Shown here: positions 26,134 through 34,712 of the stretch, piece after piece | How positions within the stretch are numbered: position 1 is the first letter of the stretch | Layout of the letters: each line of letters opens with the position of its first letter | Assembly (NCBI RefSeq): GCF_003431325.1 | Contig: NZ_CP010515.1 | Location: 1,426,001 to 1,490,000, forward strand | Direction of reading: 5' to 3' | Length of the DNA stretch: 64,000 nucleotides | From: Acidilobus sp. 7A | Lineage (GTDB): Archaea; Thermoproteota; Thermoprotei_A; Sulfolobales; Acidilobaceae | Notes under the pieces: generated by a model | Databases searched by the model: none | What the model was told of the DNA's origin: nothing | Seen by the model: only the letters and a program-made list of their open reading frames with translations | Made by a program: the position numbers and the translations under genes

Positions 26134-26853
26134 TCAGGCCTCTATCTTCACGACCATGGTTTGTTGCTGCCCGCTGGGCGCGCTCTGCGGGGCTGGGGTA
26201 GTCGACGCCGTCTGCTGGACGGGCGCCTTCTGGACCTCGCCCTCGCTGGCCAGCTGCACCACCTTGTCGAGCTTGTCTACGAGGTCCTTGGCCGCTTTCT
26301 TCTCCTCGCTTAGGCTCTCCTGCAGCTTCCTCAGGTGATTCATGCTCTGCGTGTAGGCCCTCTCGCCGACCTCGCCGCTGAAGTAGGAGATGCCTATGGT
26401 AGCAACGGCCCTGGCGAGCTTAAGGCTCTCGTCGTCTATCTCGCCTATCCTGGCCTCGACCCTCTTCCTCACCTCGTCGGCCTTGAGCTTGAGAGCCTTT
26501 ATGTCATCCTCCAGCTTCCTCTTCATGGGCTCAACGACAAGTGCTGGCAGATCATTTCTGCTGTTTATAGACTCAAGGGCCTTCCTCCTCTTGTAGGCTC
26601 TGTCAAGCTCCTCTATGATCTGAAGTACCTCAAACTTCCACTCGGACGTCACGTAGACCTTGTCGTCACTGACCTTTACTCTCTCCCCCTCTATCACCTG
26701 GAGCGGCAGGTCCTCGGGCTTTACTATTATTGAGGTGATCCTGCCGTCTATGTCGCTCTCGACGGCTATCAGCGTTCCAAGGCTCCTGTTAAAGTCATCA
26801 AAGACCTGAGAACCTATGAACTTTGAGACCTCGTCGACCTTAGGCGAGGGCAT
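26134..26853 (-). CDS. cdvA: Cell division protein CdvA
   Basis: 239 aa. N-terminal PRC-barrel-like domain (residues 1-75: FIGSQVFDDFNRSLGTLIAV, ISTIIVKPEDLPLQV-type strands), a long coiled coil (about 75-195) and a Gln/Pro/Thr-rich linker ending in TMVVKIEA. This is the CdvA layout; the protein assembles at mid-cell with DNA and membrane and recruits ESCRT-III. The C-terminal tail is where the ESCRT-III-binding peptide lies in Sulfolobus. ATG 26853 with GGTG 6 nt upstream is preferred over the TTG at 26865. Divergent from the cdvB-type gene. Confidence 0.85.
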   Translation of the reverse strand: MPSPKVDEVSKFIGSQVFDDFNRSLGTLIAVESDIDGRITSIIVKPEDLPLQVIEGERVKVSDDKVYVTSEWKFEVLQIIEELDRAYKRRKALESINSRNDLPALVVEPMKRKLEDDIKALKLKADEVRKRVEARIGEIDDESLKLARAVATIGISYFSGEVGERAYTQSMNHLRKLQESLSEEKKAAKDLVDKLDKVVQLASEGEVQKAPVQQTASTTPAPQSAPSGQQQTMVVKIEA

Positions 26854-26883
26854 TCGCAGCACCAAGGAGGTCTAGCAACCCTG

Positions 26884-26892
26884 TATATAAAA
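26884..26892 (-). promoter_or_regulatory. TATA box of cdvA
   Basis: TTTATATAC-type element on the minus strand, about 31-39 nt before ATG 26853, preceded by CG as in a BRE-poor promoter. A separate CTTTAAG (about 26922-26930) faces the other way and would serve cdvB. Confidence 0.5.
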
Positions 26893-26977
26893 CGTGGAAG
26901 CCCGCTTAATGCCGTCTGTCCCCCTTTAAGTCCATGTGGTCAATTGGGCTGTTGGACAAGAAGGTCGGTGATAGATC

Positions 26978-27658
26978 GTGAGCGGCATAGAGAGCTGGTC
27001 CAAGAGGTGGAACGAGGAACCCAAGAGGGAGACGATAGCCGAGAAGGTCAAGAACTTCGTGTCCCCGCCCCCGCCTCTTAAGAGGCAGATCATGCTTGCC
27101 AGCTACAGGGTAGCCGCGCAGATGAACAAGCTTGACTACACACTCAGCAAGCTGCAGGCCTACGACAGGCAGCTATTCGAGAAAGTAGTAAACAGCCTGA
27201 CTGAGGGCGACAGGAGCAGGGCCGCCATGTATGCCAACGAGGTCGCCGAGGTCAGGAGGATGACAAAGGTAATAATGACCGTCAGGTATGCGCTGGAGAA
27301 GGTGAAGCTTAGGCTCGACACGACCCTGATAATGGGCGACGTCAACGCTGACCTCGCGCCAGCCATAGTGGCCCTGAAGCAGGTTGCAGGGTACCTCAGG
27401 GGCACCATGCCAGATGTGTTCACTGACCTCATGGATATAGACGAGGAGCTGCAGACCGCCGTGACTCAGTACACCAGCGGCGCCGTGCCGATGTTCGACA
27501 ACGAGTTCGTGACCGACGAGGCGCAGAAGATACTGAAGGAGGCCAGCATAGTGGCGGAGCAGAGGATGAAGCAGGAGTTCCCGGAGCTGCCCTCAGTGGA
27601 GGGCGCTCCAACGTCAACAACGCAGCAGGGGAGCGCCACAGCCGGAGCCTCAAAGTGA
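26978..27658 (+). CDS. ESCRT-III-family cell division protein (CdvB-type)
   Basis: 226 aa, Snf7/ESCRT-III fold: basic first helix hairpin (LKRQIMLASYRVAAQMNKL to KVKLRLDTTL, residues 34-117), then acidic helices (DIDEELQTAV). A MIM2-like FPELPSV at 201-207 is the type of motif that docks on the MIT domain of CdvC/Vps4. The C-terminus is a short Ser/Thr/Gln tail with no winged-helix domain, so it resembles the CdvB1/B2 paralogues more than CdvB itself, which uses that domain to bind CdvA. GTG start with a clear GGTGAT SD. No cdvC follows. Confidence 0.85.
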   Translation: MSGIESWSKRWNEEPKRETIAEKVKNFVSPPPPLKRQIMLASYRVAAQMNKLDYTLSKLQAYDRQLFEKVVNSLTEGDRSRAAMYANEVAEVRRMTKVIMTVRYALEKVKLRLDTTLIMGDVNADLAPAIVALKQVAGYLRGTMPDVFTDLMDIDEELQTAVTQYTSGAVPMFDNEFVTDEAQKILKEASIVAEQRMKQEFPELPSVEGAPTSTTQQGSATAGASK

Positions 27659-27783
27659 AGGCTGGCGTCCCCTTATCTTACATTTATTAATTTTATTTGA
27701 TAACAATAAGCTCTGTTGTGGCTTTTTGACCGAGCGAAAAGGGCGAAAGGGGCCGCTAAGGCAAGGTTACTTTGATGTTACAG

Positions 27784-27820
27784 CCGAAAGCCTCACCCTT
27801 CAGGGCGGGGAGGAGGTCAG
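27784..27820 (+). mobile_element. Orphan IS605/TnpB-type right end (omega-RNA 3' hairpin-like)
   Basis: CCGAAAGCCTCACCCTTCAG...GGAGGAGGTCA forms an imperfect hairpin closed by CCC-TTCA-GGG. It closely resembles the GC hairpin plus GGAGGxxGTCA that ends archaeal IS200/IS605-type elements and the guide scaffold of TnpB RNA. No tnpA or tnpB lies nearby, so this is a remnant or a solitary RNA. The recognition is from memory of such ends. A/T-rich sequence lies to its left (27680-27720). Confidence 0.45.
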
Positions 27821-27905
27821 TTTGACTAGGTCTCTCGCCTAAAGGCTGACGCCTCCTAAATATAGCCTTCCCCGTTTACTTTACTGTTAGTTGAGAGGGG
27901 TCAAC

Positions 27906-28661
27906 TTGGCCGGCGAGGACGCGGTGACAGAGGCGCTGAGGAAGGCGCTTGACCTAACGCTCTATGAGGCCAAGCTTTACATAGCGCTGCTCCAGGGGGC
28001 CAAGGATCCTAAGGAGGCCAGTGTCATGAGCGGCGTGCCCCTTCCAAGGATATACGACATCGTAAGGGTGCTCGAGTCCAAGGGCATGGTGTACAGGGAG
28101 CCCAACGGCTGGTACAAGGCGGTGAGCCCTCAGTCCCTTGCTGCCATGAGCATAGTTAAAGTTGAGGAGGACATGAGAAGGAAGGTAAAGGAGATTGAGA
28201 ACGCCGTTAAGATGCTGGAGAAGTATGAGAAGCCGTCGCAGCGCTCAGCGACCATTGTGAAGGGATTCCTTAACATGATAAGTGCGGCCGTTGATTACTT
28301 CAAGGGCTCTACCACGGTTTATGTAACGGTAGCTTATGTACTTACAAGCACGGAGCAGCTTAGCAAGCTCCTCAGCTCTCTCTTAACCTACGTGACTGAG
28401 GTCAGAGTCCTCGCAGGGCTCACATCACTGCAGGTGCCGCAGATACCGGGCGTTAAGGTTTGGGACGGCGTCAACGGCATATACTTGGACTCCCTCGTCT
28501 CTAAGTCAGCGATTATGGTGATCTTAAGGGATCCCACAGCTGATGAACCCGTGAGCCTCTTGGTTAACGATCAGCTGCAGGCGGGCTTCTCTTTTAAGTC
28601 GCTCAGCGCTATTTGGCAGGCCAAGGAGCAGGCTAATGGGTCGACCATCGAGGACCTCTAG
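27906..28661 (+). CDS. TrmB-family transcriptional regulator
   Basis: 251 aa. N-terminal TrmB winged helix (ALDLTLYEAKLYIALLQG, SGVPLPRIYDIVRVLESKG, YKAVSPQSL), a coiled-coil dimerisation helix (EEDMRRKVKEIENAVKMLEKY) and a C-terminal effector-like domain with an internal Leu-rich core. TrmB proteins respond to sugars or act as global regulators in archaea. The frame opens at TTG 27891; GAGGGGT followed by CAAC and TTG 27906, plus TATA CTAAATATAG (27856-27865), favours the second TTG. Upstream of reverse gyrase in the same direction, with a 200-nt gap. Confidence 0.8.
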   Translation: MAGEDAVTEALRKALDLTLYEAKLYIALLQGAKDPKEASVMSGVPLPRIYDIVRVLESKGMVYREPNGWYKAVSPQSLAAMSIVKVEEDMRRKVKEIENAVKMLEKYEKPSQRSATIVKGFLNMISAAVDYFKGSTTVYVTVAYVLTSTEQLSKLLSSLLTYVTEVRVLAGLTSLQVPQIPGVKVWDGVNGIYLDSLVSKSAIMVILRDPTADEPVSLLVNDQLQAGFSFKSLSAIWQAKEQANGSTIEDL

Positions 28662-28792
28662 GCCCTTGTCGGCAAAGTTAACTTAACGTCACAATCCGTG
28701 GCCTTAGGTCTCGCGCTGGCCTTGACCCTCCTGAGCCCTCAGCCTGCGTCGGCCTCCCTGAACAGGAGACGAAGGCCTGGTTGACCGGCAGA

Positions 28793-28807
28793 AACTTCAC
28801 AGAAGTT
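28793..28807. promoter_or_regulatory. Palindromic site upstream of the reverse gyrase promoter
   Basis: AACTTC-ACA-GAAGTT is a perfect 6-bp inverted repeat with a 3-nt spacer, placed 14 nt upstream of the likely TATA (CTTAATACC, 28821-28829). Its position suits an operator or activator site; the factor is unknown. Confidence 0.4.
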
Positions 28808-28863
28808 GAACCTGGAAACCCTTAATACCCTAGCTCCCTAGAAACCAGTTAACATGGTAATAT

Positions 28864-31800
28864 ATGGGAGAAGCTGTGCCAACCCTGCTGCCAGTATATG
28901 AAAGAATGTGTCCTAACTGCGGAAGGGAAATAACAGCTGACAGACTTGAGAAGGGCCTCCCCTGCAAGGAGTGTCTCCCTACGGAGATCAACACTAATGA
29001 TGTGATAGAGATAGGCCTGGAGCTCTCAAGAAGGGGGAACCTCAAGGGGTACAACTTCCTCTACATAATGGAGAGGGACTTCAGGGAGTTCTCGAAGTTC
29101 TTTGAGGAGAAGTACGGCTTCAAGCTCTCGAGCGCGCAGAGGAGCTGGGCTAGGAGACTCCTCTCGAATGAGAGCTTCTCCATAGTAGCCCCCACTGGGG
29201 TAGGCAAGACAACTCTCCTGATGGCATACGCCGCCTTCATGTCATCCAAGAGGGGGCAGAAGGTCATCTACATAGTTCCAACGGAGAACCTAGTCGTTCA
29301 GACAGCCGAGAGGCTGTCCTTGATGCTAGGGGATGGGGTGGTATTCTACTACAGCAGCATGCCGAAGGGCCAGAGGGACGAGATGCTGGAGAGAATAAAG
29401 GGCGGGAAGTTTTCGGTGACTGTCATAACTCCAGGATTTATGACTAGGAACTTTGACGTATTGAAGGCCTCGGCACCATTCGACATAATGGTAGTTGACG
29501 ACGTCGACAGTCTTCTGAGAAACAGCAAGAACATAGACAGGGCCCTGATGCTCATAGGGTTTGACGAGGAGACCATCCAGACCGCCTTGAAGGTGGTCCA
29601 GGAGAGGCTGGAGCTGGCAGCCCTTGAGGCCTCAGGTAGGGGCGAGGAGAGAATTAAGCAGCTGCAGGGTGACATAAGCTCGCTCACACTCAAGATAACA
29701 GAGAAGGTCCTCGAGGGGCACAAGGGCCAGCTGGTGATAGCCTCTGCTACGGGCAGGCCGAAGGGCATCAAACACCTGATCTTCAGGGAGCTCCTGGGCT
29801 TTGAGGTGGGAGGGGGCACTGATTACCTCAGGAATGTGATTGACAGCTATATAGTAACGTCGAACGTTGTTGGCACTGCTGTAGAGGTTGTCAGGAAGCT
29901 GGGCAAGGGAGGCATCATATTCGTCTCTCAGGCCCTCGGGAAGGCCTACGTTAAGGAGCTCGTTGCAAGGTTAAGCGAATCTAACGTAAGAGCCGTACAG
30001 GCGCTTACGAACTCGCGGAGGGCCGTTGAGAAGCTCGCCTCGGGCGAGGCCGACGTCGCGATAGGCGTAGCGAGCAGGTATGGGACTCTCGTCAGGGGCT
30101 TAGATCTGCCTGAGGTGATAAGGTACGCGGTATTCCTCGGCACTCCAGCCATCAGGGTTGAGCTTGGCACAGCCCTGCTCTCGCCCAGGAGGCTCCTGAG
30201 GGCCCTCCTCTTCCTTGAGGAGAGGGACCAGAGCTTCAAGGGGTACAGGGAGAAGCTTGAGGGCCTCTTGAAGAGCTATAACGTTGACAGTAACGTAGTG
30301 GCAGCTGCAATAAGGGGGCAACTGGAGGCCAGGGGGAGGCTTGAGGAGCTGAAGGAGCTAGTGCTTGAGGCCTCAGCCAAGGCAGCCCAGGCGCTCTCGG
30401 GCATGCTGAGTGAGGACGGCCAGGTGCTTAGGATAGGCACGATGGTGCTCAGGAGGGAGGGTGACAAGGTGTGGCTGTACTCACCTGACGCACCGTCCTA
30501 TCTTCAGGCCAGCGGGAGGACAAGCAGGCTGTTCCGCGGTGCCATGACGAAGGGTCTCTCGGTGGTCATTGATAGCATTAAGGATCTAATCGATGCTATG
30601 CAGGACAGGCTCAGGTGGATGAGCCAGGCCTCGTTTGTGGAGTTCAGCTCGCTTAAGCTGGACGAGGTCATGCATGATATTGAGGAGAGCAGAAAGGAGA
30701 CCGGCAACAGAAAGACCGTTAACATAGTCACGGAGCTCATAGTTGTGGAGTCTCCAACAAAAGCGAAGACTATAGCTAACTTCTGGGGCAGGCCTGCCAG
30801 GAGGTCTGAGGGAAGGGTCAACATTTATGAGACCACGGTGGTTGACCAGGAGACAAGCACTGTGCACCTCATAATGATAACGGCCTCTAAGGGCCACATC
30901 TACGACCTTGTGGTCGAGGGCAGCACAGAGAACAACAGTATATTTGGAGTCAGGTTCAACGAGCACATAGAGCCTCTCTACGCTACAATTAAGAGGTGCC
31001 TGAGCTGCGGCTACCAGTTCACGGAGGACGTTGACAGGTGCCCAAGGTGTGGCTCCACCGCAATAATTGACTCAAAGGGCGTGGCTGACACGCTTAGGAA
31101 GCTGGCCACGCAGGTCGATAGGGTCATAATAATGACTGACCCTGACAGGGAGGGTGAGAAGATAGCCTGGGACCTCTACCTGACAATGAGGCCCTACAAC
31201 CAGAGCATATACAGAAGCGCCTTCCACGAGGTCACGCCAGGCGCCTTCATGGAGGCCCTGAGGCACCCAGGCAACATAGCCATCAACCTAGTTAACGCAC
31301 AGATAGCCAGGAGGATAGATGACAGGTGGATAGGCTTTACGACAAGCCAGTACCTGTGGCTTGTTATGAACAAGAACTGGCTCGGGGCCGGCAGGGTTCA
31401 GACGCCCGTGCTGGGGTGGATTATAAGCAGGTATAACGAGTATAAGGATGTCATGGGCTATAAGGTCAGAGCGCTCCTGCCGTCTGGCACGCCTGTAATT
31501 TTCTACACTAAGTCGTCTGAGGACGCCGAGGAGGCATCAAAGCTCAACGTTGCAGCTGCCATCACCGAGAGAGTGTGGCAGGAGGACTCAAACCCAATGC
31601 CACCCTACACCACTGATGAGATGATATTTGACGCCTCAGCAAAGCTTGGGTACTCGGCAGAGCTCACTATGAAGCTTGCCCAGGACCTCTTCTATTCAGG
31701 CCTCATAACGTACCACAGAACTGACTCAACAAGAATATCAGAGGCCGGCATGCAGGTGGCCAGGCAGTACCTGGAGTCTCATGGACTTGGCAGCTACTTC

Positions 31801-32520
31801 AAGCCCAGGAGCTGGGGCACGGGCGGGGCGCACGAGGCCATAAGGCCCACGAGGCCGTTAAGCGCAGAGGAGGTTGAGAGGGCGATACTTGATGGCTCCC
31901 TGAGGGTCCCCATGGCCCTCTCTGGAGCCCACTACAGGCTATACCAGCTGATATTTGAGAGGTTCTTGGCGAGTCAGATGGTGCCGGCCACCCTTGAGAA
32001 GGCCTCCGTGACCCTGAGGCTCGGGAAGCTCTCCCAGAGCCTTGAGGTGGTGACCTCAATCGTCAAGGATGGCTACACTGCTATAACGAAGCCGAAGGTA
32101 GAGGGCTGGGTTCAAAGGGAGGCAGGCAAGGAGTATGAGGTGCCGTTGAGCAACGTGGTTATGTTCAAGGGGAGCCTGGTGCAGCCCTACAGGAGTGGCG
32201 ACGTTGTGATGCTGATGAAGAAGAAGAACATAGGCAGGCCCAGCACATATGCGAAAGTGATAGAGGCTAACATAAGGCACGGCTACGTGATTGAGACCAA
32301 GAGGCTGAGGTTCCTCATACCGACGCGCCTTGGTATAGAGGTCTACAAGCTGTTGAGCAGCTCGCCGTTTAGCACACTGCTAGACGAGGAGGCCAGCAGG
32401 CGCTTGGAGGAGGGCCTTGACTTGATAGAGTTGGGCTCTCAGGACCCGGCGAAGTTTGTGCTGGCGCTCAGGGACGAGCTCTACAGGAAGCTGAGCGAAG
32501 TCAACCTCAGGCTGAAGTGA
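28864..32520 (+). CDS. rgy: Reverse gyrase
   Basis: 1218 aa, the full two-part enzyme. N-terminal zinc finger (CPNCGREI...CKECL), helicase-like module with Walker A PTGVGKT (110-116) and DDVDSLL, a latch region, then a type IA topoisomerase module starting at VVESPTKAKTI with Toprim DPDREGEK and a second zinc finger (CLSCGYQF...CPRCG). The catalytic tyrosine is Tyr950 in YHRTDSTRIS. It introduces positive supercoils using ATP and is the hallmark of hyperthermophiles. Near-leaderless ATG. Its last 14 bp overlap the convergent panB gene. Confidence 0.97.
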   Translation: MGEAVPTLLPVYERMCPNCGREITADRLEKGLPCKECLPTEINTNDVIEIGLELSRRGNLKGYNFLYIMERDFREFSKFFEEKYGFKLSSAQRSWARRLLSNESFSIVAPTGVGKTTLLMAYAAFMSSKRGQKVIYIVPTENLVVQTAERLSLMLGDGVVFYYSSMPKGQRDEMLERIKGGKFSVTVITPGFMTRNFDVLKASAPFDIMVVDDVDSLLRNSKNIDRALMLIGFDEETIQTALKVVQERLELAALEASGRGEERIKQLQGDISSLTLKITEKVLEGHKGQLVIASATGRPKGIKHLIFRELLGFEVGGGTDYLRNVIDSYIVTSNVVGTAVEVVRKLGKGGIIFVSQALGKAYVKELVARLSESNVRAVQALTNSRRAVEKLASGEADVAIGVASRYGTLVRGLDLPEVIRYAVFLGTPAIRVELGTALLSPRRLLRALLFLEERDQSFKGYREKLEGLLKSYNVDSNVVAAAIRGQLEARGRLEELKELVLEASAKAAQALSGMLSEDGQVLRIGTMVLRREGDKVWLYSPDAPSYLQASGRTSRLFRGAMTKGLSVVIDSIKDLIDAMQDRLRWMSQASFVEFSSLKLDEVMHDIEESRKETGNRKTVNIVTELIVVESPTKAKTIANFWGRPARRSEGRVNIYETTVVDQETSTVHLIMITASKGHIYDLVVEGSTENNSIFGVRFNEHIEPLYATIKRCLSCGYQFTEDVDRCPRCGSTAIIDSKGVADTLRKLATQVDRVIIMTDPDREGEKIAWDLYLTMRPYNQSIYRSAFHEVTPGAFMEALRHPGNIAINLVNAQIARRIDDRWIGFTTSQYLWLVMNKNWLGAGRVQTPVLGWIISRYNEYKDVMGYKVRALLPSGTPVIFYTKSSEDAEEASKLNVAAAITERVWQEDSNPMPPYTTDEMIFDASAKLGYSAELTMKLAQDLFYSGLITYHRTDSTRISEAGMQVARQYLESHGLGSYFKPRSWGTGGAHEAIRPTRPLSAEEVERAILDGSLRVPMALSGAHYRLYQLIFERFLASQMVPATLEKASVTLRLGKLSQSLEVVTSIVKDGYTAITKPKVEGWVQREAGKEYEVPLSNVVMFKGSLVQPYRSGDVVMLMKKKNIGRPSTYAKVIEANIRHGYVIETKRLRFLIPTRLGIEVYKLLSSSPFSTLLDEEASRRLEEGLDLIELGSQDPAKFVLALRDELYRKLSEVNLRLK

Positions 32521-33370
32521 CCGACTTTCCCTTGAGCAGCTCAGCCAACCTCTCGTGCTCCCCCTCCTTCATGTGCCAGTACATGCCATCCTGAGGGAAC
32601 TTGCCCTCCTCAACCTCGCTCTTATATGCCTTCACAGCGCTCAGCATTATGGACCTTAGGTCAACGTAGCGTTTAGCGAAGGGCGGTGAGGCGTCGGAGA
32701 GGCCAAGTACATCATGGATTACAAGGATCTGACCGTCACATGCTGGCCCTGAGCCTATACATATGGTTGGCACGCTCACCCTCTTAGTTATCTCAGCAGC
32801 GACCTCAGAGGCCGTGTACTCTATAACTATGGAGAAGGCCCCAGCCTCAGCTATTGCCTGGGCGTCATCTATGATAGACCTGGCCTCGCCCGCCGACTTG
32901 CCCATGAGCCTGTAGCCCCCGAGCAGCTTGTGCTTCTGCGGCGTGAGGCCCACGTGCCCCATGACCGGTATCCCTGCCCTGCCCATAGCCTTCACAACGT
33001 CAACGTAGTCTGAGCCGCCCTCCAACTTAACGGCGTCGGCCCCCACTCTAAGGAACTCGCCCGCATTCTTGACAGCCTCAGTGACGCTGGCCTCATAGCT
33101 CAGGAACGGCATGTCTGCCACTAAGAGGGCCCTTGGCTGCGCCCTTGCCACAGCCGCGGTGTGCCTCAGCATGTCATGCATGTCGACCTGAAGGGTTGAT
33201 GGGTTGCCAAGCATGACCATCGAGAGCGAGTCGCCAACTAATATAATGTCAACGCCAGCCTCATCAACGATCTTAGCAGTTGGGTAGTCATAGGCTGTTA
33301 TCGCCACTATTGGCTTCTTCCCCTTCATTCCAACTACCTTGCGCACGGTGACCTTCTCCCTCTCAGCCAC
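32507..33370 (-). CDS. panB: 3-methyl-2-oxobutanoate hydroxymethyltransferase PanB
   Basis: 287 aa TIM barrel. Signatures: ITAYDYPTAKIVDEAGVD, LVGDSLSMVMLG (metal Asp), MPFLSYEAS, VKLEGG, MGHVGLTPQ and the catalytic Glu in VIEYTASE. Transfers a hydroxymethyl group from methylene-tetrahydropterin to 2-ketoisovalerate, giving ketopantoate for CoA. GTG start, overlapping the end of the ketopantoate reductase gene by 37 bp, so the two are translated from one mRNA. Confidence 0.95.
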   Translation of the reverse strand: MAEREKVTVRKVVGMKGKKPIVAITAYDYPTAKIVDEAGVDIILVGDSLSMVMLGNPSTLQVDMHDMLRHTAAVARAQPRALLVADMPFLSYEASVTEAVKNAGEFLRVGADAVKLEGGSDYVDVVKAMGRAGIPVMGHVGLTPQKHKLLGGYRLMGKSAGEARSIIDDAQAIAEAGAFSIVIEYTASEVAAEITKRVSVPTICIGSGPACDGQILVIHDVLGLSDASPPFAKRYVDLRSIMLSAVKAYKSEVEEGKFPQDGMYWHMKEGEHERLAELLKGKSVTSA

Positions 33371-34302
33371 CGTGAGGCCACCTCGACAGCTCTGTAGGCT
33401 GTAAGGTTAATTACGGCACGTGACGCAGTCTTAAGGGACTCCTCCCACACGGCCAAGTTTATGTACCTGAGCTCCGTATCCCTCCCAGCCGCTAGGTCCT
33501 GGACTGTCGAGCTGCAGTTCTCAGCGGTTTCCCTTGCGGTCCTCATGGTGGCTTCCACGGGGTCCTCGGCCAGCTCTATGCCGAGCCCCTCTGCGACGAG
33601 CCCCGTCTCCCTAGCTAGGTCACCCGCCAGCTGGGCAGCCGGCAGGTCTTTAGCAATGACACCGTTCTTATCCCACGATAGTGCCGTGACAGGGTTTATG
33701 GCGCTGTTAACTGCGAGCTTCAACCACCGCTCTGAGTCAAAATCCTTGGGGTTTACGACCTCAGCGTCGAGGCCGCCAGCCTTTATTATAGTTGATAGCT
33801 GTGACAGCAGCTCAGGGTCGCACCCTGTCCTGCACCCAATGACGACTCTCCTACCCCCAGTGTAAATAGACGAACACTTGGACGTCCTAGTACTGCCATA
33901 GTAGAGTACCATGCCAGCTGCCCTGCTGCCCACCCTGCCCTCAAGGAGCTCGAGGGCGCCAAGGCCGTTGTGGGGCGACACTAGGAGCCTTGGCTCAAGC
34001 CTTAGTGCCCCCTCAAGCGCGCCACTGGCGTCATAGGACTTCGTGAACAGCATAGCGACGTCGTAAGGTCCCCTCACGGAGTCCCAGCCGCAGACCTTGA
34101 CAGGGCCCCTCCAGAGCCCCTTTACCAGGAGCTCCCTGGTTTCACAGCCCCTGGTGCCTCTGTCGATTATGTCAACTTCGGCGCCCCCAAGCCTCAGCGC
34201 CGCTACCATCACTGAACCGGCAGCGCCGCAGCCCCCAACTACCGCGACCCTGAGGCGAGCCTCGATTGTTATGCCCGCCAGATATGTTAGACTCAAGCAC
34301 AA
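33334..34302 (-). CDS. panE: 2-dehydropantoate 2-reductase (ketopantoate reductase)
   Basis: About 322 aa. Rossmann motif VAVVGGCGAAGS near the N-terminus, the middle SPHNGLGALELL segment and the C-terminal helical domain with KLAVNSAINPVTALSW, where the catalytic Lys and Asn of PanE lie. Reduces ketopantoate to pantoate, the step after PanB. It carries a 16-residue leader before the Rossmann strand; no start nearer the fold was found, so TTG 34302 (or TTG 34296) is used, close to the predicted transcript start. Promoter box shared with the Alba-like gene. Confidence 0.9.
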   Translation of the reverse strand: MCLSLTYLAGITIEARLRVAVVGGCGAAGSVMVAALRLGGAEVDIIDRGTRGCETRELLVKGLWRGPVKVCGWDSVRGPYDVAMLFTKSYDASGALEGALRLEPRLLVSPHNGLGALELLEGRVGSRAAGMVLYYGSTRTSKCSSIYTGGRRVVIGCRTGCDPELLSQLSTIIKAGGLDAEVVNPKDFDSERWLKLAVNSAINPVTALSWDKNGVIAKDLPAAQLAGDLARETGLVAEGLGIELAEDPVEATMRTARETAENCSSTVQDLAAGRDTELRYINLAVWEESLKTASRAVINLTAYRAVEVASRWLRGRRSPCAR

Positions 34303-34332
34303 AAAGGCTAATAGGGACGCCTCACTGTTTAG

Positions 34333-34341
34333 CTTAAAAAC
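34333..34341. promoter_or_regulatory. Shared A/T box between panE and the Alba-like gene
   Basis: CTTAAAAAC on the plus strand, GTTTTTAAG on the minus strand. It lies 32 nt from the TTG of the Alba-like gene and 31 nt from the panE TTG, the only TATA-like element in the 70-nt gap. Confidence 0.5.
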
Positions 34342-34372
34342 CTGTAGTTCAAGATCTTATGGGGGATGGCTA

Positions 34373-34639
34373 TTGGAGGGCAGGAGCAGAATTAACGTGT
34401 CATCAAGCGGCACGGCTGAGGACTACGCGCTTCAGGCAATACTTGAATTTAATAAGGGCTTCAAGCAGGTTGAGCTCTATGCGGACAGCGACGACGCGTG
34501 CAAGCTTATAGACGCATACCTTATTATGAAGCAGAGGATGGGGGAGGCCCTTAGGCTGGCCTCAGCAGACGTGGGCTCCTCAAGGCCGAGGGGCAGGAAC
34601 CAGGGCTACATGAGCATAATACTTGAAAGGCTTGCATGA
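34373..34639 (+). CDS. Alba-like nucleic-acid-binding protein
   Basis: 88 aa. The pattern EDYALQAILEFNKGFKQVEL, then ADSDDACKLIDAYLIMKQR and a closing strand RNQGYMSIILERL matches the Alba fold (helix-strand-helix-strand order, length ~90). The usual N-terminal Lys pair is replaced by SSSGTAED, and the loop SSRPRGRN is basic. Alba proteins coat DNA or bind RNA; this would be a divergent member. The plus frame is open further upstream through panE, but TTG 34373 has GGGGGAT 5 nt before it and a TATA box at the right distance. Confidence 0.6.
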   Translation: MEGRSRINVSSSGTAEDYALQAILEFNKGFKQVELYADSDDACKLIDAYLIMKQRMGEALRLASADVGSSRPRGRNQGYMSIILERLA

Positions 34640-34712
34640 GGCTCCTGCAGGGCCCCCTTGAGAAGGGAACGCTTTTAAGACGTCGCGGCAGTAGCTTCAC
34701 AGGTGAAGGTAA

